A DNA stretch of 64,000 nt from Amycolatopsis sp. NBC_00345 (GTDB taxonomy: Bacteria > Actinomycetota > Actinomycetes > Mycobacteriales > Pseudonocardiaceae), in contig NZ_CP107995.1 of the NCBI RefSeq assembly GCF_036116635.1, positions 9,796,001-9,860,000 on the forward strand, read 5' to 3'. The translations under genes and the position numbers were made by a program. The notes below the pieces were generated by a model that saw only the letters and a program-made list of their open reading frames with translations, had not been told where the DNA came from and searched no databases. Shown one piece after another: positions 36,279 through 45,504 of the stretch; position 1 is the first letter of the stretch; each line of letters opens with the position of its first letter.

Positions 36279-36784
36279 CAGCCCTCCGCTCTCTTCCGGA
36301 CGATCTCGGTGACGTAGACGGCCAGGTTGCCCAGGGTCTGCTCGCCGCCCTCGACCGCGTGGTACTTCTCGGCCGCCTCGTCGCGCAGTTCCTTGGTGGG
36401 GAACACCGTGCGCATCTCGATCCGGGTCGCCGCACCGTCGGGCGCGAACGTCAGGACCGACTCGAAGGCGTTCGGGTCGTCGCGGGATTCACCGTGCCGC
36501 AGCGCGATCCGCTCCGGCGGGGCGATCTCGGTCCAGGAGATCCACTCGGAGTAGTCCGTCCCGTCCGGTCCGTGCATCACGAAGTCCCACTCCCCGCCGA
36601 CGCGGAACTCGAACGACCGCGTGGTGGTGCTGAACCCGTCCGGCCCCCACCACCGCGACAGGTGCCGCACCTCGGTGAACGCCTCGAACACCAGCTCTCG
36701 TGGGGCGTTGATGACCCGGGAGATGACGATCTCGCGGTCGGCCGTCGCGGACCGCGCCGGCGCTGCTCGTCCCGTCGTGCTCAT
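36278..36784 (-). CDS. SRPBCC (AHSA1-like) domain protein
   Basis: The 168-residue protein has the START-like AHSA1 pattern: VISRVINAPRELVFEAFTEVRHLSRWWGPDGF near 23-54, DFVMHGPDG and ALRHGES. It probably binds a hydrophobic ligand or acts as a stress-related co-factor. The gene starts 3 bp after the ArsR stop, and the AHSA1-ArsR pair is a common module. Confidence 0.9.
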   Translation of the reverse strand: MSTTGRAAPARSATADREIVISRVINAPRELVFEAFTEVRHLSRWWGPDGFSTTTRSFEFRVGGEWDFVMHGPDGTDYSEWISWTEIAPPERIALRHGESRDDPNAFESVLTFAPDGAATRIEMRTVFPTKELRDEAAEKYHAVEGGEQTLGNLAVYVTEIVRKRAEG

Positions 36785-36787
36785 CAG

Positions 36788-37129
36788 CTACTCCTCCTGC
36801 CTTGCCTGCTTGAGGTCCTGCACGTACTCGTCCAGCCGGCCGAAGCTCTCGTTCCAGAACCGCTCGAACCCGCCGGTCCATTCGTGGATCGGCCGCAGCC
36901 CGCGGGCGTCGAGGCCGTACAGGCGTTGCTTGCCTGCCCTGCGGTCCCGCACCAGCCCGACCTCCCGGAGCACCCGCAAGTGTTTGGACGCCCCCGGCTG
37001 AGTCATCCCCAGCTCCCGGGCCAGCTCGGTCACCGGCCGCTCACCCGCCCGCAGCAACACCAGGATCTCCCGGCGCTGCGGCTCGGCGATCGCGTTGAAG
37101 ACGTCCGACGTCGTCGTCGCTCGTGCCAT
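36788..37129 (-). CDS. ArsR-family transcriptional regulator
   Basis: The 113-residue winged-helix protein (FNAIAEPQRREILVLLRAGERPV, MTQPGASKHLRVLREVGLV) shows no metal-binding Cys cluster, so it is unlikely to sense metal. Its partner downstream is an AHSA1 protein. It lies 7 bp after the MFS gene and is the likely repressor of the whole four-gene operon. Confidence 0.9.
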   Translation of the reverse strand: MARATTTSDVFNAIAEPQRREILVLLRAGERPVTELARELGMTQPGASKHLRVLREVGLVRDRRAGKQRLYGLDARGLRPIHEWTGGFERFWNESFGRLDEYVQDLKQARQEE

Positions 37130-37136
37130 GACGCCA

Positions 37137-38308
37137 TCATATTCCCATATCGGTATGCGTCAAGCCGTGGGCGGCCGCGCGGTCCCGGGCCCAGGCGACA
37201 CCGCTCAGCGCGATGCCCGCGACGGTCACGGCCGCCGCGACCAGGTAGACGGGCTTCAGCCCCGGCCCGCCGATGACCTGGCCGCCGAGCCAGCCCGCGA
37301 ACGCCGCGGCGAGCTGGTACGCCGAGGCGTTGACGGCGATGGCGAGGGTCGGCGCGGCGATCGCGGTGCTGAGCACCCGGGTCTGCATACCGGGGATCAC
37401 CGAGAACCCGAACGCGCCGACCACGAACACCATGACGCCGGTGACCACGATGCTGCCGCTGCCCGCCCACATCACCACCAGCGCCGCCGCGAGCAGGGTG
37501 AGCAACCCGAGCTGCGACGGCATCAGCGCGCGGTCGGACAGCCAGCCGCCGGCGAAGTTGCCGACCGCGGCGCCTGCGCCGTAGACCAGCAGCATGATCG
37601 CGACGGTGCCCGCCGCGAAGCCGGTGACCTGGGTGAGCAGCGGCGAGAAGTAGGTGAACACCATCAGCAGCCCGATGTTCGCGATCGCGGTCACGCCGAT
37701 GGCGAGCCGCACGTCACGGTTGCGGAACACCTTCAGCTCGGCGACCGCCGACGTGCCCGCGCCCGCCACCGCCGGCACCAGCTTCAGCGTCATCAGCAGC
37801 CCGAGCGCGCACACCACGGCGATCGCGACGAACGTGGCGCGCCAGCCGTACGCACTGCCGATGAGCGTGCCGATCGGCGCGCCAGCACCATCGCCAGGTT
37901 CATGCCGAACACCAGCCGCGAGACGGTGGACGCCTGCTTGCCCGGCGCCGCGGTGGACGCCGCGGTGACGATGGCGTTCGCGAAGAACGTCGACGTCACC
38001 AGCGCGGTGATGATCCGGGCGGCGAACAGCACCGGGTACGCCGGCGCGACCGCCGACGCGAGGTTGCCCGCCACCGTGATCACGAGCAGGGTGATCATGA
38101 GCGGCTTGCGCGCGTAGCGTGAGGTCAGCGCGGTGAGCACCGGCCCGCCGACGATCATGCCGATGGCGTACGCCGTCACCAGCAGCCCGGCGGCCGGGAT
38201 CGACACGCCGAGGTCCGTCGAGATGCCGGGCAGGATGCCGGCGATGACGAACTCGCCGGTGGTGATGCCGAAAACGCACAGCATCAGGGAAATCAGGCTC
38301 AAAGGCAT
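37137..38308 (-). pseudogene. MFS efflux transporter gene with a frameshift
   Basis: Two overlapping frames make one MFS drug-efflux transporter of about 390 residues. The N-terminal part (from 38308, MPLSLISLMLCVFGITTGEF) reads through NLAMVL. The C-terminal part continues as GAPIGTLIGSAYGWRATF to the stop at 37137. One G appears to be missing near 37882 (CTGGCGCGCC in place of CTGGGCGCGCC on the coding strand). Around 12 membrane segments are visible. It is divergent from the LysR gene. It is either a true 1-nt deletion or an assembly error. Confidence 0.85.
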
Positions 38309-38474
38309 GATGGTTTTCTTCGCTGTCCTTCGACTTTACTGAACAAATGCCCGTCGGAACAAATCGAGATTCGCTGCTCCAGATTGTCAGAGGCCGAGCC
38401 GAAACGGCAATGGAGAATCGATCAGCATCCGGAGTACGCTGATAATGTGCGAATTATGGATCGATTGCGGGTTC

Positions 38475-39398
38475 ATGATCAGCGGTGAAGACCCCACCGC
38501 CCACCAGCTGAGGCTGCTGCTGACGCTCGCCGAGGAGCTGCACTTCGGCCGCGCCGCGAGCAGGCTCTACCTGACGCAGCCCGCGCTCAGCCAGCAGATA
38601 CGGTCGCTGGAGCAGCGTCTGGGCGTGCAGCTGTTCGCCAGGACCAGCCGGCGGGTCGAGCTCACCCAGGCGGGCCAGGAGCTGCTCCCGCTGGTGAAGA
38701 ACGTCGTCGACGCCGCCGACGAGCTGCGCGCGGCCGCGGTCCGCTCGGCCACCGGCACCGGCAGGCTCCGGCTGGGCGTGTGCGAGAGCTTCGGCTCGCT
38801 GGCGGCCACGCGTGCCGTGATCGCCGAGGTGGCGGCGGCGCGTCCGGACCTGGGTCCCGACGTGCTGGTCGCGGACTCGTTCCTGGAGCAGCTCGCGATG
38901 CTCAAGGAGGGCGCGATCGACGCGGCCTTCGTGTACCTCCCGGTGCCGGAGGGCCTGCACTCCCAGCCGCTCACCGTCGAGCCCCGCCTGGTGTGCGTGT
39001 CCGCCGGCGACCCACTCGCCCGCCGCTCGTCGGTGCGGCTGGCCGACCTCGCCGGCCATCCGGTCGTCGGGCTGGCGCCGGAAACGTTCCCCGCCGGCCG
39101 TGGCTTCTGGGCGGCGGATCCCCGGCCGGACGGTTCCGCCGTCCGGTACACGAGCCACCAGGTCGCCCGGCTGGAGTCCTTGCTGTCCACGGTGGCGCTG
39201 GGCGGGCCGATCGCGTTCGTCCCGTCCACCGCGGCCGGGCTGTACCCCCGCCAGGACCTGCGCTACCTGCCGGTGGACGACCTGCCCGGCTGCGAGTTCG
39301 GCGTGGTCTGGCCCGCGACTGACCGAGACCAGCCCCACCTGTCGGCGCTGCACGAGGTGACGCGCCGGTTCTGGGCCGGGTCGCCGGCCACCGGCTGA
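38475..39398 (+). CDS. LysR-family transcriptional regulator
   Basis: The 307-residue protein has the LysR HTH near 8-65 (HQLRLLLTLAEELHFGRAASRLYLTQPALSQQIRSLEQRLG) and a substrate-binding domain with LSTVALGGPIAFVPSTAA. Starts at 38445 or 38475 (MISGEDPTAHQ) are possible; the later one gives the usual LysR N-terminal length. Neither has a clear ribosome binding site. It is divergent from the MFS gene, a typical LysR-efflux pair. Confidence 0.85.
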   Translation: MISGEDPTAHQLRLLLTLAEELHFGRAASRLYLTQPALSQQIRSLEQRLGVQLFARTSRRVELTQAGQELLPLVKNVVDAADELRAAAVRSATGTGRLRLGVCESFGSLAATRAVIAEVAAARPDLGPDVLVADSFLEQLAMLKEGAIDAAFVYLPVPEGLHSQPLTVEPRLVCVSAGDPLARRSSVRLADLAGHPVVGLAPETFPAGRGFWAADPRPDGSAVRYTSHQVARLESLLSTVALGGPIAFVPSTAAGLYPRQDLRYLPVDDLPGCEFGVVWPATDRDQPHLSALHEVTRRFWAGSPATG

Positions 39399-39430
39399 CC
39401 GGGCGCCGCTCACCACAAAGGACGGTGTCT

Positions 39431-40816
39431 TCAGCTTTCCGCGCGCGGAAGCCGGACGACGAAACGGGCGCCGTCGCCGACGGTCACGCTGCCACCGTGG
39501 GCGCGGGCGATCTCGGCCACGATGGCGAGGCCGAGCCCGGAGCCACCGTCGTCACGGTCACGGCCGTCGTCCAGCCGCACGAAGCGGTCGAAGACGAGCT
39601 GCCGGTCCTCCGCCGGAATACCCGGGCCGTCGTCCGCCACGGTCACCACGCATTCGGTGTCTGTTGTAGACACTGCTATGTGGACATATCCGCCGGCGTG
39701 GCGTTCGGCGTTGTCGACGAGATTGCGGACCATCCGGGTGAGCCTGGCGCGGTTCCCCCGCACCACCGGATCCCCGGCGATGTCGGAGGTGATCACCACC
39801 CCGTCGCGAGGCTCCCGCCCGGCGAGACAGGCGTTGACGACGCCGGCCAGTGGCACCGGGACGAACTCCCCGGACGCGGCCTTCTCGAGCTTGCTGAGCA
39901 GCAACAGGTCGGCGACCAGGTCCTGCATGCGCGTGACGTCGAGGACCGCGTTTTCGCACGCCGGCCGCCACTCGATGTGGTCCGGGTGGGTCAGCAGCAC
40001 CTCCAGCTGGGTCCGGATCGAGGTGAGCGGGGTGCGCAGCTCGTGGGAGGCGTCCGCGGTGAACTGGCTCTGCCGGGTCACCGCGGTGTCCAGCCTGGTC
40101 AGCATCGTGTTCATGGTCTCGGCGAGCCTGCCGATCTCGTCTTCGCCCGCGGGGACCGGCACCCGGCGGCCGAGTTCGTGGGCGCTGATCTCGGCGACCT
40201 CCGACCGGATCGCCTCGACCGGCCGAAGCGAGCGGCGCACGGCCAGCCAGGCGATCGCCCCGATCAGCAGCGATACGAGCGGCACGACGGCCAGTAGCAC
40301 CGTCCGCACCGAGGTGACCGCTCCCGCTCCGGCGGGGTCGACTGCCGCGGCACCGCGCACGAGGTAGCGGTTGTCGTCGCTGGCCTGCGTCTCGACGTAC
40401 AGGGTGAGGGTTCCGTCGTCCGCGACCGAGCGCCCGAACATGTCGGCGCAATGGACGGTGTTCTCCGCCTGCATTTCGATTTCGTACGGCTGCACCGTGA
40501 CCACGTCGACCTGGCCCGGCGGCTTCAGCGAGGCGTCCCGCAGCACCGGGCAGCTCGCCAGGACGCGTCCCTGCCGGTCGGTGACCTCGTACAGCAGGCC
40601 GGCCGTCAGCCGGTCGAGGTCGGTGGCCGAGGTGCCGTTGCGCAGCATCTGGACGATCGTCCTGGTCCGTTCCCCGGCGACCTCCTGCGCGGCTTGTTCG
40701 AGCCGCCCCTGGAGCTGCACCACGAACCACACGGAGAGCGTGCCGAGCGCGACCGCGGAGGTCAGCGACGCCACCAGCGCGACCCGGAACCGGGTCGAAT
40801 GCCAGATCCTACGCAC
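39431..40816 (-). CDS. Two-component sensor histidine kinase
   Basis: The 461-residue kinase has TM1 near 9-33, an extracellular sensor of about 130 residues with two Cys (LASCPVL and TVHCADMF), and TM2 near 168-193. HAMP follows, then HisKA with ADASHELRTPL (phospho-His near 251). ATPase boxes are N (MVRNLVDNAERHA), G1 (ADDGPGIP) and G2 (GGSGLGLAIV). Its GTG overlaps the response-regulator stop by 8 nt. The signal is unknown; the two Cys may form a disulphide. Confidence 0.92.
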   Translation of the reverse strand: MRRIWHSTRFRVALVASLTSAVALGTLSVWFVVQLQGRLEQAAQEVAGERTRTIVQMLRNGTSATDLDRLTAGLLYEVTDRQGRVLASCPVLRDASLKPPGQVDVVTVQPYEIEMQAENTVHCADMFGRSVADDGTLTLYVETQASDDNRYLVRGAAAVDPAGAGAVTSVRTVLLAVVPLVSLLIGAIAWLAVRRSLRPVEAIRSEVAEISAHELGRRVPVPAGEDEIGRLAETMNTMLTRLDTAVTRQSQFTADASHELRTPLTSIRTQLEVLLTHPDHIEWRPACENAVLDVTRMQDLVADLLLLSKLEKAASGEFVPVPLAGVVNACLAGREPRDGVVITSDIAGDPVVRGNRARLTRMVRNLVDNAERHAGGYVHIAVSTTDTECVVTVADDGPGIPAEDRQLVFDRFVRLDDGRDRDDGGSGLGLAIVAEIARAHGGSVTVGDGARFVVRLPRAES

Positions 40817-41486
40817 CGGGAGCCACCACGAGGTAGCCGGCGCCGCGGACGGTTCTGATCGTCTCGGTGCCGAACGGCGTGTCGATCTTCCGGCGCAGCG
40901 CGCTGATGTGGACCTCGACGACGTTCACCGTGGCCGTGGTGGCGAAGTCCCACAGGTTCCGCAGCAGCTCGTCCTTGCCGACGAGCTGGCCCGGCCGTTG
41001 CATCAGGAAGGCCAGCAGGGCGAACTCCTTGCCGGTCAAGGAGATCTCGGCTTCACCGCGGCGGCATCGGTGGCTCGTCTGGTCGAGCTCGAGGTCGCCG
41101 AGCCGGAGCGGGCCGCCATGCGCCGCGCCGCCGCGCCGGATCAACGCACGCAGCCGGGACAGCAATACCTGGTAGGAGAAGGGTTTGGCCAGGAAGTCGT
41201 CGGCACCGGTGTCGAGGGCCTCGATCTCGTCGTCCTCGCCGTCCTTGGCGGTGAGCATCAGGATCGGGGTGGCGTTGCCACTCGCGCGAAGCCGCCGGCA
41301 GACGCGGTAGCCGTTGAGGCCGGGCAGCATGATGTCGAGGATCATGGCCGCGTAGGGATGCTCGCCGGCGAGCCAGAGCGCGTCCCGCCCGTCGTGGGCG
41401 ACGTCCACGGCATACCCCTCGGCCGTGAGCCCGGCTCGCAAGGACTCGGCCAGCCGCCGTTCGTCTTCGACCACAAGTACCCGCAC
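40809..41486 (-). CDS. OmpR/PhoB-family response regulator
   Basis: The 225-residue protein has a receiver domain (VLVVEDE acidic pocket, phospho-Asp near D51 in MILDIMLPG, K in DDFLAKPFS) and a winged-helix output (LTGKEFALLAFLMQRPGQLVGKDELLRNLW). It is the partner of the downstream kinase and lies first in the operon. The GTG start at 41486 begins VRVLVVED. Confidence 0.93.
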   Translation of the reverse strand: MRVLVVEDERRLAESLRAGLTAEGYAVDVAHDGRDALWLAGEHPYAAMILDIMLPGLNGYRVCRRLRASGNATPILMLTAKDGEDDEIEALDTGADDFLAKPFSYQVLLSRLRALIRRGGAAHGGPLRLGDLELDQTSHRCRRGEAEISLTGKEFALLAFLMQRPGQLVGKDELLRNLWDFATTATVNVVEVHISALRRKIDTPFGTETIRTVRGAGYLVVAPGA

Positions 41487-41678
41487 CCGGCAACGATCTC
41501 ACACCATCCCGGCGCATTCACCCAACCCGCGATCACACGTCGGACCTGCCCGGATAGGCAGCGTCAGCAGTGGCCAGCGTCCGGCCGCGGGGACAACCGC
41601 CTCCCTGGGAAATCCACAGAGGAATGCGAGTGCCCGCCAGCGTCGGGCTCTGTCGCCGAGTCTGATGCCGGGCCCGAG

Positions 41679-42584
41679 TCAGCCCAGATGCTGGAGGAAC
41701 CAGTCACGGGCGGCAGCCGAAGCGATGTCGAATCCGGGGCCCGTGTAAGCGGCGAAGTGGCCTCCCGGTATGAACACGATCTTCTTCGGCTCCGCGGCAG
41801 TCCCGTATGCCGCGGCGGCCAGGTTGCCGCCGGTCAGGCCGTCGTGGCTGCCGACCACCATGAGCATCGGGGTCGGGGTGATCAACGGCAGGTAGAGCGC
41901 GGGCTCGTAGCCGCGCAGCAGCTCCAGGCTCCGCAGTGTCACCTCGTTGTGCCACTCCGGTGCCAGTTCTTTGTGGGCCTGGCTGAACCAGTCGTGGGCG
42001 TCCGGGGTCGGGATCCCGGTGACCTGTCCGGGGTCGGTGCCGATCACGGGGATCATCGCCGCCGGCTGGCCGGCCGCGCGGGCTCGGCGGTCGTCGGCGA
42101 AGCGCTGCGGGTCGATCACCTGGTTGTCCTCCCGCGCGACATTGGCGTAGGTCGCCCGGCCGCTGATGAACGGCGCCTGGGCGGCCACGACCTTGACCCG
42201 CTGGTCGATCGCGGCGACGACAAACGCGTGCCCGGCGGAGAAGCTGCTGCCCCACACCGCGATCCGGTCGGGGTCGACCTCGGGCCGGTTCTGCGCATAG
42301 GAGATCCCGTGCTGGTAGTCGCGGATCTGCTCCCACGGGTCGATTTCGTAGCGGGGCTTGCCCGGCGCGGTGTCCGAGTCGCCGAACCCGCGGTTGTCCC
42401 ACAGCAGCACGCAGAACCCCGCCGCGGCGAACACCTCGGCGAACCGGTCGAGGTAGAGCCGGCGCGTGGCCGACCAGCCGTGCGCCAGCACCACGCACGG
42501 CGCGGGACCGGCGGCTCGCGCGGCTTCGTAGAACCAGCCCCGCAGCGTGACACCCTCGGCATCGAACTCGACATCGTGACGCAT
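41679..42584 (-). CDS. Alpha/beta-hydrolase (dienelactone hydrolase-like)
   Basis: The 301-residue protein has HGWSATRR (oxyanion), DNRGFGDSD, the nucleophile elbow VWGSSFSAGHA, an acid in VGSHDGLT, and a His in IPGGHFAAYTG. The family includes acetylxylan esterase- and DLH-like enzymes. The start is the ATG at 42584 with GGAAGGG upstream; the longer open frame to 43796 is antisense to the epimerase gene. It is divergent from the gene at 42798, with a paired inverted repeat between them. Confidence 0.87.
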   Translation of the reverse strand: MRHDVEFDAEGVTLRGWFYEAARAAGPAPCVVLAHGWSATRRLYLDRFAEVFAAAGFCVLLWDNRGFGDSDTAPGKPRYEIDPWEQIRDYQHGISYAQNRPEVDPDRIAVWGSSFSAGHAFVVAAIDQRVKVVAAQAPFISGRATYANVAREDNQVIDPQRFADDRRARAAGQPAAMIPVIGTDPGQVTGIPTPDAHDWFSQAHKELAPEWHNEVTLRSLELLRGYEPALYLPLITPTPMLMVVGSHDGLTGGNLAAAAYGTAAEPKKIVFIPGGHFAAYTGPGFDIASAAARDWFLQHLG

Positions 42585-42667
42585 GAGACGTTCCCTTCCG
42601 GCAGTGCGATGTGGACGGTCCCAGCGTGATCCCGCCGGGGGAGCACCGTCCAATACCTCGTCCGTCG

Positions 42668-42721
42668 CCTGTGATACCCACGCGTGCGACACGACGTCTG
42701 ATGCCCTCGGGGTATCACAGG
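42668..42721. promoter_or_regulatory. Paired 12-bp inverted sites in a divergent promoter
   Basis: CCTGTGATACCC (42668-42679) and GGGTATCACAGG (42710-42721) are exact inverse copies with centres 42 bp apart, four helical turns. They lie between the hydrolase and epimerase starts. They could be two half-sites bridged by a looped or tetrameric regulator. Confidence 0.6.
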
Positions 42722-42797
42722 GCGCGAAACAGGTCTTGGACCGACCGGCCGCCGTCGCCGCATCCTGGAAGAGCGCCAGACGAACGAAGGAGTAACG

Positions 42798-43655
42798 ATG
42801 AAGGTCTTCCTGACCGGCGGCTCCGGCTATATCGGCCGGGCCACGATCGCGGAACTGCTCCGGCAGGGCCACACGGTGGAGGCGCTGGCCCGCAGCGAGC
42901 GGGCCGGTGAAGCCGTCGTGGCGGCGGGCGCCACGGCAGTCCGCGGCGACCTGCGGGACCTGGGCGTCCTCAAGCACGCCGCCGCGCGGGCCGAGGCCGT
43001 GATCCACCTCGCGCAGGCGAGCACGGCGGAGGAGGACCTCGCCGCGGCCACCGCGATGCAGGACGGCGTCGGCGCCGGCACCTACGTGCACACTGGCGGC
43101 TCCTGGGTCTACGGCGACACTGACGGCGTCCAGGACGAGACCGCGGCCTGGAACCCGCCGGGCCTGGTGGCGTGGCGTAAGTCCGTCGAGGACGCGGTGC
43201 TCGCGCGGGCGGGGGAGGGCGGCCGTCCGGTCATCGTGCAGCCGGGGCTGCTTTACGGTGGCGACAACCGCTTGATCGACAACTTCTTCATCCAGCCGGG
43301 CGTGCGGCACGGTGCCATTTCCTACCTCGGTGACGGCGGCGCCCACTGGGCGCTGGTGCACATCGACGACCTCGCCCCGCTCTACGTCGCCGCGCTGACC
43401 GCCGAGGCCGGGTCCGTCTACCTGGGTGTGGGCGGAGTGAATCCGACGGCGAAGGAGGTCGCCGAAGCTTTGGCGCGCGGCGCCGGGCTTGAGGGCAAGA
43501 CCACCTCGATCACACTGGAGCAGGCCCAGACCGAGATGGGCCCGATCGCGGACGCGTTCGCCCTCGACCAGCAGTTCACCCCGGCCAAGGCCCAGCGTGA
43601 GCTGGGCTGGGAACCACGCCACACCGACCCGCTTGCCGTCTTCGCCCGGAACTGA
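42798..43655 (+). CDS. NAD-dependent epimerase/dehydratase family protein
   Basis: The 285-residue extended SDR has FLTGGSGYIGRATI at 4-17, HLAQAST, and THVHTGGSWVYGDT-like sequence (TYVHTGGSWVYG). A catalytic YxxxK is not obvious; WRKSVEDAV follows the usual position. It may be an atypical or NmrA-like reductase. GAAGGAG precedes the ATG. It is divergent from the hydrolase at 41679. Confidence 0.84.
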   Translation: MKVFLTGGSGYIGRATIAELLRQGHTVEALARSERAGEAVVAAGATAVRGDLRDLGVLKHAAARAEAVIHLAQASTAEEDLAAATAMQDGVGAGTYVHTGGSWVYGDTDGVQDETAAWNPPGLVAWRKSVEDAVLARAGEGGRPVIVQPGLLYGGDNRLIDNFFIQPGVRHGAISYLGDGGAHWALVHIDDLAPLYVAALTAEAGSVYLGVGGVNPTAKEVAEALARGAGLEGKTTSITLEQAQTEMGPIADAFALDQQFTPAKAQRELGWEPRHTDPLAVFARN

Positions 43656-44318
43656 GCAGCGCGACGGGTACTCGCGGGAGGAGGCCGGCGCGGCAGGCCG
43701 GACGGGGACTTCAGTGCCCGCTGGTTGTGCTGCGACACCTCGCCGCCTCCGCTGAGCACCGCTGCGCGAGCAGCCGCCTCGGCCGCTGGAGCACACCGAT
43801 GCGGCTATGCCCAGTCGATCAGGATGCGTCGAGCACAGCGATGCTGTCAGCCAGGGCTATTCCGGGCGGTGGCACCGAATTCGGCGTCGAGCCCGAGCCA
43901 GCGGTCCAGCCCCACGGATGTGTCGTCACCGGTCTCGACGACGGCTGCCCGGCGTACAGGCTCGCCGTCGAAGAAGAAGGGATGTCCGGGAGCTCCGCGG
44001 CACGACCGCCGAGCCAGTTCGTGCCCACAGCACGGACCCACATCGTCGGGCCGCCACGCCGTTGATGCCGACGTACGCCGGTATCATCATCGCGAACGCG
44101 GAGGTCCCGCGCCAGCCGGCGTTGATTTGAGGGACGCCGACACAGTCAGTGACGAACCGCGTGTGATGCTCGGGAGCATGGCTGACCCGTACTCGCGGTT
44201 CGAGATCGGCTGCCCGGACTATCTCGGTGACGACCACTGGGCCTGCGTCGAGCGCGAAGCAAACCGGCTATGGCGGTCGCTGGCGCGCTGACTCAGACGG
44301 ACTGAAAAGGTTGGAATA
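43656..44318. other. Gene-poor 0.66-kb stretch, probably decayed coding sequence
   Basis: No complete gene is supported. Both strands hold open frames with no family pattern. A minus-strand stretch near 43870-43980 (HPFFFDGEPVRRAAVVETGD, then DTSVGLDRWLGLDAEF) has coding-like composition but no start or continuation in the same frame. I take the region to be a remnant. Confidence 0.4.
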
Positions 44319-45209
44319 TCAGCTGAGTGCTTGAATCTCGGTCGCTAGCTTCTCCTGGCTAGCCGCCCACGACGCCAATAGGGCCAGACCGTCCGCGGTC
44401 GCCGTGTCAGCGGGCGCGGTGTAGACGTTCAGGAGCAGTCCGGGGTCGGCAGGCAGATCCATCGACTCGACATCCAGGTCGAGCTGGCCCACTACCGGAT
44501 GGTGCACACGCTTGCGTCCGGACCGGTGGAGCCGAACGTCCTGAGATGCCCACCGCTGCCGGAATAGCTCACTGCGTGTTGATAATTCACCGACTAGCGC
44601 GATCAGCTCCTCGTCGTGCGGATTGCGGCCGGCTTCCATGCGTAGCTTCGCGGCCACATCGCAGGCGATTCGGTCATAGTCGACGAAGAACGTTTTTGCC
44701 GATTCGGGTTCCAGATACACGAACCGCGCGGTATTCGCCGGCCGCCGCGTGTCGGCCAGCACCGGTGAATACAGCGCGCGGGCAAGGTGATTCATGGCCA
44801 GCACGTCATAACGGCCGTTGCAAATCCAAGCCGGCGCATCGGTAATGGCGTCGAGCACCTGCTGAAGCGCCGGACGCACCGTCGCGGCGGGTCGCCGGCG
44901 GCGTGGACCGCCGGGCGTCCTGGACTGCCGCGCAAGGTGGAAGAGGTGATCGCGCTCGGCCTCGTCAAGTTGCAAGGCAGAGGCCAGCGCGTCGAGCACC
45001 CCGTCGGAGGCGCCGGCGAGGCTGCCGCGCTCCATACGCACGTAGTAGTCGACCGATACCCCTGCCAGCAGAGCTACCTCTTCGCGACGCAGACCTTTGA
45101 CCCGGCGGTTGCCGCCGTAGGCGGGCAGTCCGGCCCGCTCGGGCGCGATCCGCGCGCGACGCGAGCTCAGGAACTCCTTGATCTCAGTGCGCAGATCGAT
45201 CTTGACCAC
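44319..45209 (-). CDS. XRE-family regulator with MmyB-like ligand domain
   Basis: The 296-residue protein has an HTH near 12-75 (AYGGNRRVKGLRREEVALLAGVSVDYYVRMERG) and a C-terminal MmyB-like domain with WICNGRYDVLAMNHLARALYSPV and DYDRIACDVAAKLRMEAGRNP. The GTG at 45209 follows GAAGAGG. The frame is open to 45716, but that part is SDR and transposase debris. MmyB-type regulators usually control adjacent SDR genes; here that would be the SDR at 45977-46780 beyond the debris. Confidence 0.86.
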   Translation of the reverse strand: MVKIDLRTEIKEFLSSRRARIAPERAGLPAYGGNRRVKGLRREEVALLAGVSVDYYVRMERGSLAGASDGVLDALASALQLDEAERDHLFHLARQSRTPGGPRRRRPAATVRPALQQVLDAITDAPAWICNGRYDVLAMNHLARALYSPVLADTRRPANTARFVYLEPESAKTFFVDYDRIACDVAAKLRMEAGRNPHDEELIALVGELSTRSELFRQRWASQDVRLHRSGRKRVHHPVVGQLDLDVESMDLPADPGLLLNVYTAPADTATADGLALLASWAASQEKLATEIQALS

Positions 45210-45329
45210 CTCTTCACCATAGGCCCTGTCCGCAGACGAAGGGAGGTTCTGCTGGTACCCCGACGGCTGCGCACCCCTCACACGCGGCATGCGCCCAGCG
45301 TCGTAGCAGGAAAAGGCCCGCGTCGACAC

Positions 45330-45500
45330 CTGGATACCCGAAGCAGTCGTGGCAATGCCGCCGTCGACCGGGATAATGGCGCCCGCCAGGTAGGACCCAG
45401 CCCGACTGGCGAGGAACACGGCGATGCCCGCCATGCCGTCGTCGCGGCCAAGCCGGCGTAGAGGGGCCGACCCCGCGATCGCGTAGTTGATCATGCCTTT
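45330..45500 (-). pseudogene. SDR 3'-end fragment, partial duplicate of the next SDR
   Basis: The last 45-55 codons of an SDR (SAPLRRLGRDDGMAGIAVFL, SYLAGAIIPVDGGIATTA) are nearly the same as the end of the intact SDR at 45977-46780. The fragment sits in frame with the regulator ORF but has no start. It shows that a second SDR gene, or a copy of this one, was lost here. Confidence 0.8.
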
Positions 45501-45504
45501 CGAG

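Noticed and set aside
41679..43796. Extension of the hydrolase ORF through the epimerase gene
   Set aside because: The extension is antisense to an intact epimerase-like gene, and the hydrolase has a good start at 42584.
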